NCBI RefSeq assembly: GCF_018688235.1
Contig: NZ_CP061313.1
Coordinates: 1,595,130-1,659,129 of the forward strand
Reading direction: 5' to 3'
Length of the DNA stretch: 64,000 bases
Source of the DNA: Polynucleobacter sp. AP-Nino-20-G2
GTDB taxonomy: Bacteria > Pseudomonadota > Gammaproteobacteria > Burkholderiales > Burkholderiaceae
Shown here: positions 47,837 to 57,087 of the stretch, piece by piece
Position numbering within the stretch: the stretch's first letter is position 1
How the letters are laid out: each line of letters begins with the position of its first letter
Position numbers and translations under genes: made by a program
The notes under the pieces: generated by a model
What the model was told of the DNA's origin: nothing
Databases searched by the model: none
What the model saw: only the letters and a program-made list of their open reading frames with translations

Positions 47837-49786
47837 TTAAGAGAATTTCAGTCTTTCGCCCAATTCACGATATCGAGCTCGATCCTGCTCTGTAGCAGTA
47901 CTTGCTGCAATCTTTTGAGCGATTTCGGTCATTTCGGTTTTGAGGTGGTTTAGTTCGAGCTTTTTGAAGGCACCTTCCAGGTCAGCAACCGCCCCCTCGA
48001 GATCGAGATCAGAACCCATTACCCGCTTTCGGAGAACTTCATACAAAGGGGCTAACTCACTGCGAGATAGCTGCTCCTGAAACAAGGCAAATGCACCAGC
48101 ACCCACTGTAGGGGGTTTTCCATTCTCGCCAGGAATTAACTCCACCAAATCACATTGGGCCAATAGATCTTTCATTAATTCCAATGCTTTTGCAGAGCGC
48201 AACTCCGATGCCTGCAATGCCAAAGCTCGCTTATTGGGATCCAAGGCTTTACCCAAATGCGGAAACTGAATCAACACTCGCAACATCTGCTCCGCTAAAT
48301 CAGTTGGCGCTTGAGGGGGTGCGATATTTTGTATGGCCACCCTTTTCGCTGAGCCTTTGGATGTTTGCCAAGGAGCGCCCTGCGTTCGATTACCCGAATT
48401 CGCCTGAACAAAATTGGGCGCGCGTTGATTGACATTCGAATAAGACCCCTGTTGAACTGGAGCAGGCACTACAGTCAATCCACAGAAAGCCTCTAGTTCG
48501 GACGGGGTGGAGTTCGTGCGTATCGCCAGCTCTCGCAAGATTTGCGTACGCAAAGCAATCGGCGGCATTGACAACAACAAAGGCTTGGCCGCATGGTGGG
48601 TTTGCGCCCTACCTTCAGGCGTAGTGAGCTCATGCCCTTGACTGACGATCTTGAAAAAGAAGCTTGAAAGTGACATCGCCTCTTTGATGACTTTCTCAAA
48701 TGCAGGCGCACCATAGGCACGAACATAACTATCAGGATCATGCTCTGTGGGCAAAAAGAGGAAGCGAATTTCCTTGTCATCCGACATCAAGGGCAAGCAG
48801 GCTTCAAGTGCGCGTTGCGCGGCACGCTGACCAGCTGAGTCACCATCAAATGAGAAAACAATGCGATCCGTTTGACGCAACAACATACGGACGTGATTCG
48901 CAGTACAGGCAGTACCCAATGTTGCCACTGCATTAGGGAAACCCAATTGCGCCAGCGCGACAACATCCATATAACCTTCACATACCAAGACATACTCTTG
49001 CGCACGAATCGCTTGTCTTGCTTCGAATAAACCGTAAAGCGTATTGCCCTTAGAGAACAGCGGGGTCTCGGGAGAATTTAAATACTTTGGCTCACCTTGA
49101 TCCAAGATCCGTCCACCAAAGCCAATCGTTTGACCTTTTGGATTGCGAATCGGAAACATAATCCGGTCACGAAAGCGATCGTAGCGTCTAGCTGTTTGAT
49201 TGCCCTCGCTTTGCTCGCTCTGAATGAGTAAGCCACCCTCTAATAAAGTCTTAGCCACTTCATCGTTGGCATAAGTACCAAAAACTGCTTCAAGACCTTG
49301 CCAACCATCGGGTGCGTAACCTAGCGCATAGCGCTTCGCTATCTCACCAGTCAAGCCACGACCTTTGAGATACTCCACTGCGCGCGGGGCAACTTTCAGT
49401 TGCTGGCGATACCAATCTGCAGCAGCGCTCATCACCTCACTTAAAGCCATCGTCTGCTGTTGGCGCGCCACATCATTTGCGGTGCGCTCTTCGCGAGGAA
49501 CATCTAAGCCAGCAGAGCGAGCCAAATCTTCAATAGCATCTACATAACCAAGGCCGGAGTACTCCATGAGAAAGCTGATGGCTGATCCATGTGCTCCACA
49601 GCCAAAGCAGTGATAAAACTGTTTGGTTGGCGAAACTGAAAATGAAGGAGACTTCTCTGAATGAAAGGGGCACAAACCTTGATAGTTCGCACCCGCTTTT
49701 TTTAACTTCACGTGCTGCCCAACCACATCCACGATGTCAACCCGATTTAATAAATCGGCAATGAAGGATTGAGGAATGAGAGCCAT
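47837..49786 (-). CDS. dnaG: DNA primase DnaG
   Basis: 649 residues from ATG 49786 (the TTG at 49792 is an extension). Zinc-binding CHC2 domain: CPFHSEKSPSFSVSPTKQFYHCFGCGAHG (Cys, His, Cys, Cys). TOPRIM domain: YVLVCEGYMDVVAL with Glu and the later DGDSAGQRAA, which binds the catalytic metal. The C-terminal helicase-binding domain ends RYRELGERLKFS. It makes RNA primers for replication. It sits between yqeY and rpoD as in many proteobacteria. Confidence 0.97.
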   Translation of the reverse strand: MALIPQSFIADLLNRVDIVDVVGQHVKLKKAGANYQGLCPFHSEKSPSFSVSPTKQFYHCFGCGAHGSAISFLMEYSGLGYVDAIEDLARSAGLDVPREERTANDVARQQQTMALSEVMSAAADWYRQQLKVAPRAVEYLKGRGLTGEIAKRYALGYAPDGWQGLEAVFGTYANDEVAKTLLEGGLLIQSEQSEGNQTARRYDRFRDRIMFPIRNPKGQTIGFGGRILDQGEPKYLNSPETPLFSKGNTLYGLFEARQAIRAQEYVLVCEGYMDVVALAQLGFPNAVATLGTACTANHVRMLLRQTDRIVFSFDGDSAGQRAAQRALEACLPLMSDDKEIRFLFLPTEHDPDSYVRAYGAPAFEKVIKEAMSLSSFFFKIVSQGHELTTPEGRAQTHHAAKPLLLSMPPIALRTQILRELAIRTNSTPSELEAFCGLTVVPAPVQQGSYSNVNQRAPNFVQANSGNRTQGAPWQTSKGSAKRVAIQNIAPPQAPTDLAEQMLRVLIQFPHLGKALDPNKRALALQASELRSAKALELMKDLLAQCDLVELIPGENGKPPTVGAGAFALFQEQLSRSELAPLYEVLRKRVMGSDLDLEGAVADLEGAFKKLELNHLKTEMTEIAQKIAASTATEQDRARYRELGERLKFS

Positions 49787-49821
49787 CAGCAATCGATGAG
49801 GCTTAAGAAACGATCGCTAGC

Positions 49822-50268
49822 TTATTTGGCAAGCGCGGCTTTCACAAGCCCAGAGACTTTGCCCATGTCAGCTTTACCAGCTAGCTGACCCTTTAATACA
49901 CCAATGACTTTACCCATATCTTGCGGACCAGATGCACCAGTCGAGGCAACTGCTGCAGCAACCGCCGCTTCCACTTCAGCATCAGACAATTGTGCCGGCA
50001 AGTACGTTTGCAAGATCGTCATTTCGGCAGCTTCAACAGCAACCAAATCATCGCGACCCGCTTTTTCAAATTGAGAGATGGAGTCTTTACGCTGCTTGAT
50101 CATTTTTTCAATAGTCGAAATGATGCCGGCATCATCAACCACAATACGTTCATCCACTTCTCGTTGCTTGATGGCTGCCAATAAAAGGCGAATTGTTCCA
50201 AGGCGCGCGACTTCTTTTGCACGCATGGCATTTTTCATATCTTCAGTGATTTGATCTTTAAGGCTCAT
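49822..50268 (-). CDS. yqeY: GatB/YqeY domain protein
   Basis: 148 residues. YqeY fold: SLKDQITEDMKNAMRAKEVARLGTIRLLLAAIKQREVDER at the N-terminus and the C-terminal GQLAGKADMGKVSGLVKAAL tail domain shared with GatB. Its role is unclear; it may bind tRNA or assist amidotransferase-type reactions. In betaproteobacteria it commonly stands between rpsU and dnaG, as here. It starts 69 bp beyond the rpsU terminator. Confidence 0.93.
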   Translation of the reverse strand: MSLKDQITEDMKNAMRAKEVARLGTIRLLLAAIKQREVDERIVVDDAGIISTIEKMIKQRKDSISQFEKAGRDDLVAVEAAEMTILQTYLPAQLSDAEVEAAVAAAVASTGASGPQDMGKVIGVLKGQLAGKADMGKVSGLVKAALAK

Positions 50269-50334
50269 GAGATTTACTCCTAATCTGCGTAAGATAATTT
50301 CTTGGTTCAGTGTATTGGCTTTTTGGTAACAACT

Positions 50335-50377
50335 TAAAAAGCAAAAACCCGCTGCGTTTCACCGTCAGCGGGTTTCA
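50335..50377 (-). terminator. Terminator/attenuator between rpsU and yqeY
   Basis: Ten-bp stem AAACCCGCTG / CAGCGGGTTT with an 11-base loop, with T-rich sequence following on the minus strand. A second hairpin at 50378-50402 precedes it. Partial termination here would set the higher rpsU expression known for this operon. Confidence 0.85.
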
Positions 50378-50410
50378 AAGCCTCTCGGTGAGGAGAGCTT
50401 TTAAATTCGA

Positions 50411-50623
50411 TTAGTAAAGCTTCTTAGGCAACATTTGGCTGCGGATACGCTTGTAATGGCGTTTAGCAGCTGCTGCCTTCTTACGCTTACGTTCAGCCGT
50501 TGGCTTCTCGTAAAACTCGCGGGCACGCAAGTCGGTCAATAGACCATTTTTTTCAATGGTGCGCTTGAAACGGCGTAATGCCACTTCAAAAGGTTCGTTC
50601 TCACGTAGGCGGACTGTAGTCAT
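50411..50623 (-). CDS. rpsU: 30S ribosomal protein S21
   Basis: 70 residues, MTTVRLRENEPFEVALRRFKRTIEKNG followed by the basic tail ending RSQMLPKKLY, nearly the canonical S21. It binds the 3' end of 16S rRNA and helps initiation at start codons. First gene of the rpsU-yqeY-dnaG-rpoD operon and divergent from tsaD; the 77-bp gap must hold both promoters. Confidence 0.97.
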   Translation of the reverse strand: MTTVRLRENEPFEVALRRFKRTIEKNGLLTDLRAREFYEKPTAERKRKKAAAAKRHYKRIRSQMLPKKLY

Positions 50624-50700
50624 ACTTGTTTAACTCGTATATGCTCGAAAAATATCGAAAAATTAACTGAATCACGGATTCTAGCACGACCAAACCAAAA

Positions 50701-51774
50701 ATGATTGTTTTAGGCATAGAAACTTCTTGCGATGAGACTGGGGTGGCTTTATACAACACCACCCCCTGGGAAAACCGCGCCCCAGCCCACCAGGGCATCT
50801 TAGGACAGGCTTTGCACTCCCAGATAGCCATGCACCGAGATTATGGGGGCGTAGTCCCCGAATTAGCCTCTAGAGACCATATTCGGCGCGTTTTACCCCT
50901 TCTAGATGAAGCCTTGCATGAATCCAAGCTCCAATTAAAAGATATTGATGCGGTGGCCTACACCCAAGGGCCCGGGCTGGCTGGCGCCCTCCTAGTGGGT
51001 AGCGCTTTTGCCAAATCCCTCGCACAAGGCCTCAATTTGCCCTCTATCGGGGTGCACCACCTTGAAGGACACTTACTTTCCCCGCTTTTAGGGGCCTCAG
51101 CACCAGAATTTCCCTTCATCGCCCTCTTGGTCTCTGGCGGCCATACGCAGCTCATGCTGGTGAGTGGCGTTGGTAAATACCAACTTCTCGGTGAAACCTT
51201 AGATGATGCCGCTGGTGAGGCCTTTGATAAAACTGCCAAATTGCTCGGTTTGGACTACCCTGGGGGTGCCGCCATATCCAAACTGGCAGAACGGGGGCAG
51301 TCTGGGCGGTTCGAGCTTCCCAAGCCAATGCTCCATTCTGGCGATCTTGATTTTTCTTTCTCGGGACTCAAAACGGCAGTCCTGAACCAAGTGAAAAAGT
51401 TTGAAGCCCTCAGCATTTCTGATGCAACTGAAATTGCGACATTCCATGCGGATTTAGCGAGAAGCTTTGTGGACTCTTTGGTAGCAGTATTGGAGAGTAA
51501 ATCAGAAAAAGCACTCAAGCAAACTGGCTGCAAACATCTAGTACTTGCAGGAGGTGTTGGAGCAAATCTGCAATTACGCTCAGCCCTCAATGCCAGCGCC
51601 AAAAAGAATCGATTTGAAGTGCATTACCCGCCGATAGATCTTTGCACGGATAACGGCGTCATGATTGCATTCGCTGGGGCGCTACGCATGCTAGCCGAGA
51701 ACAACGGTTCTACAAAATCAGGAGCATTTGATATCAAACCCCGTTGGGATTTGGCTAGCAATAACCTCGCTTAA
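50701..51774 (+). CDS. tsaD: tRNA N6-threonylcarbamoyladenosine synthase subunit TsaD
   Basis: 357 residues. Starts MIVLGIETSCDETGVALY; metal-binding HSQIAMHRDYGGVVPELASRDH (His pair), the nucleotide region LLVSGGHTQLML and GGVGANLQLRSAL, and the DNGVMIAFAG motif. With TsaB and TsaE it transfers threonylcarbamoyl to A37 of ANN-decoding tRNAs. The frame starts at the ATG at 50701 and length matches the family. Transcribed away from rpsU. Confidence 0.96.
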   Translation: MIVLGIETSCDETGVALYNTTPWENRAPAHQGILGQALHSQIAMHRDYGGVVPELASRDHIRRVLPLLDEALHESKLQLKDIDAVAYTQGPGLAGALLVGSAFAKSLAQGLNLPSIGVHHLEGHLLSPLLGASAPEFPFIALLVSGGHTQLMLVSGVGKYQLLGETLDDAAGEAFDKTAKLLGLDYPGGAAISKLAERGQSGRFELPKPMLHSGDLDFSFSGLKTAVLNQVKKFEALSISDATEIATFHADLARSFVDSLVAVLESKSEKALKQTGCKHLVLAGGVGANLQLRSALNASAKKNRFEVHYPPIDLCTDNGVMIAFAGALRMLAENNGSTKSGAFDIKPRWDLASNNLA

Positions 51775-51801
51775 GAATTTTCTTAAGCACTTTTGGTGGA
51801 A

Positions 51802-52629
51802 TTACTTGCTGAGACTAATCTTGGCGTAAGCGCTGTGATTGTGAATAGACTCAAAGTTCTCAGCCTCAACCACCAAGGACAGAATACGTTGATCGCCCTT
51901 GAGTTGACCGGCGACATCGCGCACCAAATCTTCCACAAACTTCGGATTATCGTAAGCCCGCTCGGTAACCCACTTCTCATCAGGGCGCTTGAGTAAGCCC
52001 CACAACTCACTAGAAGCCTGGCTCTCAGCAGCAAGCACTAAATCTTCCACTGTCATTTTGGTTTGCGGGTCTAAGGTCACAGACATCGTGACATGCGAAC
52101 GTTGATTGTGCGCACCGTACTCAGAAATTTCTTTGGAGCAAGGACACAAACTCATCACCGGGACTAAGGCGCGCAAGTTCAACTCAACATCGATTTCACC
52201 GGAAACAGCTTGTTTGGCTTTAGCCATCCAAGTCACTTCGTAATCCATCAGACTCTCCACACCAGATACCGGAGCTGTCTTTTTAACGAAATGCGTGTAA
52301 GTAAATTGGATACGACCTTCAGTGGCATTAAGCAATGGCAACATCGCCTTGACCATCGCCACAACTGCGGCACTATCAATAGGGGTTTTTTGATCCTGTA
52401 ACAAGGCAATGAAACGCGACATGTGCGTCCCCTTGATATGCGCTGGCAAAGCCACATCCATCTCAAAATTACCTACCGCCGGAAACTCACCAGCCTTTGT
52501 GCGAATGATGAGTGGGTGACGTAAACCACGAATACCAACCTGCTCAATCGGCAATGCGCGCTCATCGTGAGATGACTGCACATCTGGCATTGATTGAGGT
52601 TTCAAAAAGGCGGTATTGATATCGTTCAT
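51802..52629 (-). CDS. folE2: GTP cyclohydrolase I type IB (FolE2)
   Basis: 275 residues from ATG 52629; a TTG at 52647 extends by six residues and is less likely. FolE2 hallmarks: GLRHPLIIRTKAG, ALPAHIKGTHMSRF, a conserved Cys in VMSLCPCSKEISEYGAHNQRSH and the ESIHNHSAYA end. It makes dihydroneopterin triphosphate for folate and related pterins, and unlike FolE can use metals other than zinc. It lies 26 bp after the dxs stop codon on the same strand. Confidence 0.95.
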   Translation of the reverse strand: MNDINTAFLKPQSMPDVQSSHDERALPIEQVGIRGLRHPLIIRTKAGEFPAVGNFEMDVALPAHIKGTHMSRFIALLQDQKTPIDSAAVVAMVKAMLPLLNATEGRIQFTYTHFVKKTAPVSGVESLMDYEVTWMAKAKQAVSGEIDVELNLRALVPVMSLCPCSKEISEYGAHNQRSHVTMSVTLDPQTKMTVEDLVLAAESQASSELWGLLKRPDEKWVTERAYDNPKFVEDLVRDVAGQLKGDQRILSLVVEAENFESIHNHSAYAKISLSK

Positions 52630-52654
52630 CACTCTATTTTCAGGCAAAAATGAC

Positions 52655-54571
52655 TTATTTGCCCGCCGCTACCGGATTTGCGGTGGTATTTGCTGAATTT
52701 AGCACTGGAAAGCGCTGAAAAATAGCCTTTGAAATACCTTCAGAGTCCAGACCACACTTACTCATCAAGAGTTTGTAATCGCCATGCTCAACAAACTCAT
52801 CTGGAATACCCAATTGCAACAAAGGTTTATTCACGCCCATGGCAGACATCGCTTCCAAGCATGCACTTCCAGCGCCACCCTGAATAGCGCCATCTTCAAT
52901 CGTCACAAAATAATCATGGTCTTGCGCCAATGATTTCAGTAGATCGATATCCAAAGGCTTAACAAAACGCATGTTAGCTACAGTCGCGTCACATTTTTTA
53001 GCAGCCTCTAATGCTGGATACAGGAGGGTACCAAACGCCAAAATTGCTACGCGCTGGCCAGTAGCTGCATTTGATTGACGACGTAACTCCCCTTTACCCA
53101 AGGGGACGGTGCGCAACTCTTTCGATGGGATAGCGCCAACACCAGCACCACGTGGATAGCGCACTGCACTGGGGTGTGGCTGATGAAATGCGGTCGTCAA
53201 CAAATCACGGCACTCTGCTTCATCGGCAGGAGTTAAAACCAACATATTCGGAATGCAACGCAAGAATGGAATGTCATACACACCCGCATGCGTTGCACCA
53301 TCAGCACCAACTAAACCGGCGCGATCTAAGGCAAATAACACTGGCAGATCTTGAATCGCCACATCATGAATTAATTGATCGTAAGCGCGCTGCAAGAAAG
53401 TGGAATAAATCGCTACTACCGGCTTCATGCCTTCACATGCCATACCAGCAGCAAAGGTCACAGCATGCTGCTCGGCAATGCCAACATCATAATAGCGTTT
53501 AGGGAAATTCTTTTCAAACTCCACAAGGCCAGAGCCTTCGCGCATGGCAGGCGTAATACCAATCAACAAAGGATCGGCATGCGCCATATCGCACAACCAT
53601 TCACCAAATACTTGTGTAAAAGTTTTTTGAGCAGAGGCTACTGGCGCTTTAACGCCTTCCTCAGGATTAAATTTGCTCGGACCGTGATACAGAACAGGGT
53701 CTGCTTCCGCCAATTCATAACCCTGACCCTTGCGCGTCACAACATGCAGGAACTGAGGTCCACGACCTTCAATAGCCAAGCGACGGACGTTTTGAAGCAT
53801 GGGGATTAAGGCATCCAAATCATGCCCATCAATGGGGCCGAAATAATTAAAGCCAAACTCTTGAAAGATCGTCGATGGTGAAACCATACCTTTGGCATGA
53901 TCTTCCAGACGCTTTGCGAACTCGCGCAATGGGGGCGCAATCGATAAAACGCTATCGATCCCTTTTTTGGTAGCGGAGTAAATGTTGCCACTGAGTAATC
54001 TCGCCAAATGACGATTGAGCGCGCCCACTGCGGGAGAGATCGACATGTCGTTGTCGTTCAAAATCACCACCAATGGCAAATCGTCATAAACACCGGCGTT
54101 GTTCATCGCTTCAAATGCCATACCGCCCGTCATAGCGCTATCGCCAATCACAGCAACGGCTACCTGCCTCTCGCCTTTAGTTTGAAAAGCGCGGGCCATA
54201 CCCATTGCAGCTGAGATACTTGTAGATGAGTGTCCAGTGCCAAAGGCATCGTATTCACTCTCAGAGCGGCGAGGGAAACCTGATAGGCCGTTGAACTGAC
54301 GCAAGGTATTCATGCGCTCACGACGACCCGTCAGAATTTTATGTGGATAACTTTGATGACCCACATCCCACACCATACGATCATGCGGTGTATCAAAAAC
54401 ATAATGAAGAGCGATAGATAGCTCTACCGTTCCCAAATTAGAAGAAAGATGTCCGCCAGTTTTAGAAACCGAATCCAAAACAAATTGGCGCAACTCGTCC
54501 GCTAAAGCAGGAAGTTGCTCACGGGGGAGTTTTTTTAAATCGGCAGGAGAGTGAATAGAATTTAAAGTCAT
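52655..54571 (-). CDS. dxs: 1-deoxy-D-xylulose-5-phosphate synthase
   Basis: 638 residues from ATG 54571. Thiamine-diphosphate motif GDSAMTGGMAFEAMNNAG...NDNDMSIS (GDG-like). Conserved KTGGHLSSNLGTVELSIALHYVFD and GHSSTSISAAMGMA precede it, and the transketolase-type centre IAEQHAVTFAAGMA contains the catalytic Glu. It condenses pyruvate and glyceraldehyde 3-phosphate, the first step of the MEP isoprenoid pathway. Followed by folE2 and preceded by ispA in one operon. Confidence 0.97.
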   Translation of the reverse strand: MTLNSIHSPADLKKLPREQLPALADELRQFVLDSVSKTGGHLSSNLGTVELSIALHYVFDTPHDRMVWDVGHQSYPHKILTGRRERMNTLRQFNGLSGFPRRSESEYDAFGTGHSSTSISAAMGMARAFQTKGERQVAVAVIGDSAMTGGMAFEAMNNAGVYDDLPLVVILNDNDMSISPAVGALNRHLARLLSGNIYSATKKGIDSVLSIAPPLREFAKRLEDHAKGMVSPSTIFQEFGFNYFGPIDGHDLDALIPMLQNVRRLAIEGRGPQFLHVVTRKGQGYELAEADPVLYHGPSKFNPEEGVKAPVASAQKTFTQVFGEWLCDMAHADPLLIGITPAMREGSGLVEFEKNFPKRYYDVGIAEQHAVTFAAGMACEGMKPVVAIYSTFLQRAYDQLIHDVAIQDLPVLFALDRAGLVGADGATHAGVYDIPFLRCIPNMLVLTPADEAECRDLLTTAFHQPHPSAVRYPRGAGVGAIPSKELRTVPLGKGELRRQSNAATGQRVAILAFGTLLYPALEAAKKCDATVANMRFVKPLDIDLLKSLAQDHDYFVTIEDGAIQGGAGSACLEAMSAMGVNKPLLQLGIPDEFVEHGDYKLLMSKCGLDSEGISKAIFQRFPVLNSANTTANPVAAGK

Positions 54572-54587
54572 CAAATCTTAAGTAATC

Positions 54588-55490
54588 TTATTTGCCCCTA
54601 TTGACCACCAATAGAGCCAAATCTTGAAGGGCCCGTGCTTTATCGCCAAAGCCCTCTAAGCTAGCAATTGCTGTTTCTTGCAAATCTTTTGCCGCCTTCT
54701 TGGCATAGTCTAAACCCATCAAGGTTACATAGGTTGGCTTGTCATTCGCAGCATCTTTTCCTGCGGTCTTACCTAGCGTTTGACTATCAGCAGTGGCATC
54801 CAACACGTCATCCACAATTTGAAACGCCAATCCCAAAGCTTCAGAGTAATTGGCTAAATGCTGCATTTGACTTGGATTGAGCTGGGCAATAATGCCACCC
54901 AAAGCCACTGAGCAAGAAAGCAAGGCGCCAGTTTTCATGGCGTGCATTTGTTTCAATCCAGCGAGGTCTAATTTCTTACCGACACTCTCAAGATCAATCG
55001 CTTGTCCGCCAGCCATGCCACGTGAACCTGATGCGCTAGCCAATATACTAATCATCGCCAGTCGAACTTGTGCATCACATGGGGCGTTTGCCAAAATCTC
55101 AAAAGCACGGGTTTGCAAAGCATCGCCGACCAATAATGCAGTCGCCTCATCAAATGCCTTATGCACCGTAGGTCGCCCTCGACGCAAATCATCATCATCC
55201 ATGCAGGGCAAATCATCATGCACTAGCGAATAAGCATGAATACATTCAATCGCAACAGCGGCTGCATCTAAGGCAGTCTGACTTGCTTGATTGCTTGTTT
55301 GAGCCAGCTCACCAGCGGCATATACCAACAAAGGGCGAATACGCTTTCCACCACCTTGAGCGGCATAACGCATCGCCTCATGAAGGCGTATTGGATTGGT
55401 AGCGGCCGAGTCGAGCAAGCTCTCTAGCGCCAATTCAGTACGTTGTCCGTGCGCGCGAACCCAGTCGTCAAATGAAAGTGCGTTGGTCAT
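54588..55490 (-). CDS. ispA: Farnesyl diphosphate synthase (polyprenyl synthetase) IspA
   Basis: 300 residues from ATG 55490; a longer frame would overlap xseB. First Asp-rich motif LVHDDLPCMDDDDLRRGRPT (about 85-104) and second FQIVDDVLDATADSQTLGKTAGKDAANDKPT (about 223-253). It joins isopentenyl units to form farnesyl diphosphate for quinones and undecaprenyl lipids. It sits between xseB and dxs, the common order in proteobacteria. Confidence 0.95.
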   Translation of the reverse strand: MTNALSFDDWVRAHGQRTELALESLLDSAATNPIRLHEAMRYAAQGGGKRIRPLLVYAAGELAQTSNQASQTALDAAAVAIECIHAYSLVHDDLPCMDDDDLRRGRPTVHKAFDEATALLVGDALQTRAFEILANAPCDAQVRLAMISILASASGSRGMAGGQAIDLESVGKKLDLAGLKQMHAMKTGALLSCSVALGGIIAQLNPSQMQHLANYSEALGLAFQIVDDVLDATADSQTLGKTAGKDAANDKPTYVTLMGLDYAKKAAKDLQETAIASLEGFGDKARALQDLALLVVNRGK

Positions 55491-55512
55491 AACGGCTGAA
55501 TTTGGGGGTAAC

Positions 55513-55746
55513 TTAGGCTTCAAAAACCCGAACCTGCTGCTCCACTTGGGCAAGGACTCCTTGGCAATGCTTCAACAAAGCAGCGCCCCGTTGATATGCC
55601 AATAAAGTCTCTTCCAAGGAGAATTTGCCGGATTCCATGTCGGAAATGAGCTTTTCAAGCTCTTTTACTGCCTGCTCATAGCGCAAATGAGGGTCGATTT
55701 GAACCTCAAGACCGGGCTTCTGACCCTCGGATTTCTTTGCTGGCAT
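55513..55746 (-). CDS. xseB: Exodeoxyribonuclease VII small subunit
   Basis: 77 residues. The XseB signature YEQAVKELEKLISDMESGKFSLEETLLAYQRGAALLKHCQGVL is complete. It forms helical bundles that bind XseA and help degrade single-stranded DNA. A basic N-terminal extension (PAKKSEGQKPG) precedes the domain. First gene of the xseB-ispA-dxs-folE2 operon; the ispA start follows 22 bp later. Confidence 0.95.
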   Translation of the reverse strand: MPAKKSEGQKPGLEVQIDPHLRYEQAVKELEKLISDMESGKFSLEETLLAYQRGAALLKHCQGVLAQVEQQVRVFEA

Positions 55747-55908
55747 TGACTTATTTCCTTCAAAATTCTCACAGATATAGCCCTACATATTAAAGCGAGA
55801 TGGGGGTCGGATGGGTATAATCCCCTCCTTCCTTTCCAATATCGATCCGTCGATGGTTGGATTGGTTATTCCGCTTAGCTTCGGCTGACGTTTTCGGGGG
55901 TGGGGAGA

Positions 55909-57015
55909 ATGACTAATCTGGCTACCGCGCAGAAGCTTGCGCCGTCCAATCTACAACTGCCGGTTTCGGCATATTTTGACGTTGACTTGTATCAGCGCGA
56001 AATTGAACTGCTTTTTAAGCAGGGTCCTGGCTATGTAGGCCACGAACTCATGGTGCCTGAAATAGGCTCCTATCAAACCTTGACCTCAGAAAATGAAGGT
56101 CGACTGCTCGTTCGCAACAATCAGGGCGTTGAACTTCTCTCTAATGTCTGCCGCCATCGCCAAGCACTCATGCTCAATGGCGCAGGCAAAGCGGACAATA
56201 TTGTTTGTCCACTGCATCGCTGGACCTACGATTTAAATGGCAGCCTTCTAGGCGCCCCACATTTTGAAGATAAGCCTTGCTTGAATCTAGGTAAGTCCCC
56301 TTTGCAAAACTGGCAAGGTCTCTTATTTGAAGGTCCTCGCGATGTGCGTACCGATTTAGCAAAACTTGGCGTTGCTGATGACCTGAAATTTGACGGCTAT
56401 GTGCTTGATCATGTTGAGGTACATGAGTGCAATTACAACTGGAAAACCTTTATCGAGGTTTATCTTGAGGACTATCACGTTGTTCCATTTCATCCAGGCC
56501 TAGGCAAATTTGTTTCTTGCGAAGACTTGCGTTGGGAATTCGGTGACTGGCATAGCGTACAGACGGTAGGTATTCATAAGGATCTAGAAAAGCCAGGCTC
56601 ACCGGTGTATCAAAAATGGCATGAAGCAGTGCTGCGCCACCACGAAGGCAAAACACCTCGCCATGGTGCCATCTGGCTCACCTACTACCCTAATGTCATG
56701 GTTGAATGGTATCCAGGCGTGCTGTGCGTTTCTACCTTGCATCCCATGGGACCAAACAAGACACGCAATGTTGTCGAGTTTTATTACCCAGAAGAAATCG
56801 CGCTCTTTGAGCGGGAGTTCGTGGAAGCCGAACGCGCCGCCTATATGGAAACCTGCATCGAAGATGATGAGATTGCCGAGCGTATGGATGCGGGCCGCGC
56901 AGCCCTGCTAGCCCGTGGCCAGAATGAAGTAGGGCCGTATCAAAGCCCAATGGAAGATGGCATGCAGCATTTTCATGAATGGTACCGTCGCGCGATGGGC
57001 TACCAAGGCGCATAA
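55909..57015 (+). CDS. Rieske non-heme iron oxygenase, alpha-subunit type
   Basis: 368 residues from ATG 55909, which has GGGGAGA just before it. Rieske [2Fe-2S] centre: CRHRQALMLNGAGKADNIVCPLHRW (Cys-x-His ... Cys-x2-His). Mononuclear iron site: NWKTFIEVYLEDYHVVPFHPGL with the DxxHxxxxH-like ligands. Enzymes of this group hydroxylate or demethylate aromatic and quaternary-amine substrates using a reductase, which is not adjacent. The substrate cannot be told. Divergent from xseB. Confidence 0.88.
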   Translation: MTNLATAQKLAPSNLQLPVSAYFDVDLYQREIELLFKQGPGYVGHELMVPEIGSYQTLTSENEGRLLVRNNQGVELLSNVCRHRQALMLNGAGKADNIVCPLHRWTYDLNGSLLGAPHFEDKPCLNLGKSPLQNWQGLLFEGPRDVRTDLAKLGVADDLKFDGYVLDHVEVHECNYNWKTFIEVYLEDYHVVPFHPGLGKFVSCEDLRWEFGDWHSVQTVGIHKDLEKPGSPVYQKWHEAVLRHHEGKTPRHGAIWLTYYPNVMVEWYPGVLCVSTLHPMGPNKTRNVVEFYYPEEIALFEREFVEAERAAYMETCIEDDEIAERMDAGRAALLARGQNEVGPYQSPMEDGMQHFHEWYRRAMGYQGA

Positions 57016-57087
57016 TTTGAGTACGACTTGGGGGAAATTCTCCAAGCATCATGATGTGTTGTATTTCGTTTTGAATAGGAATACCAA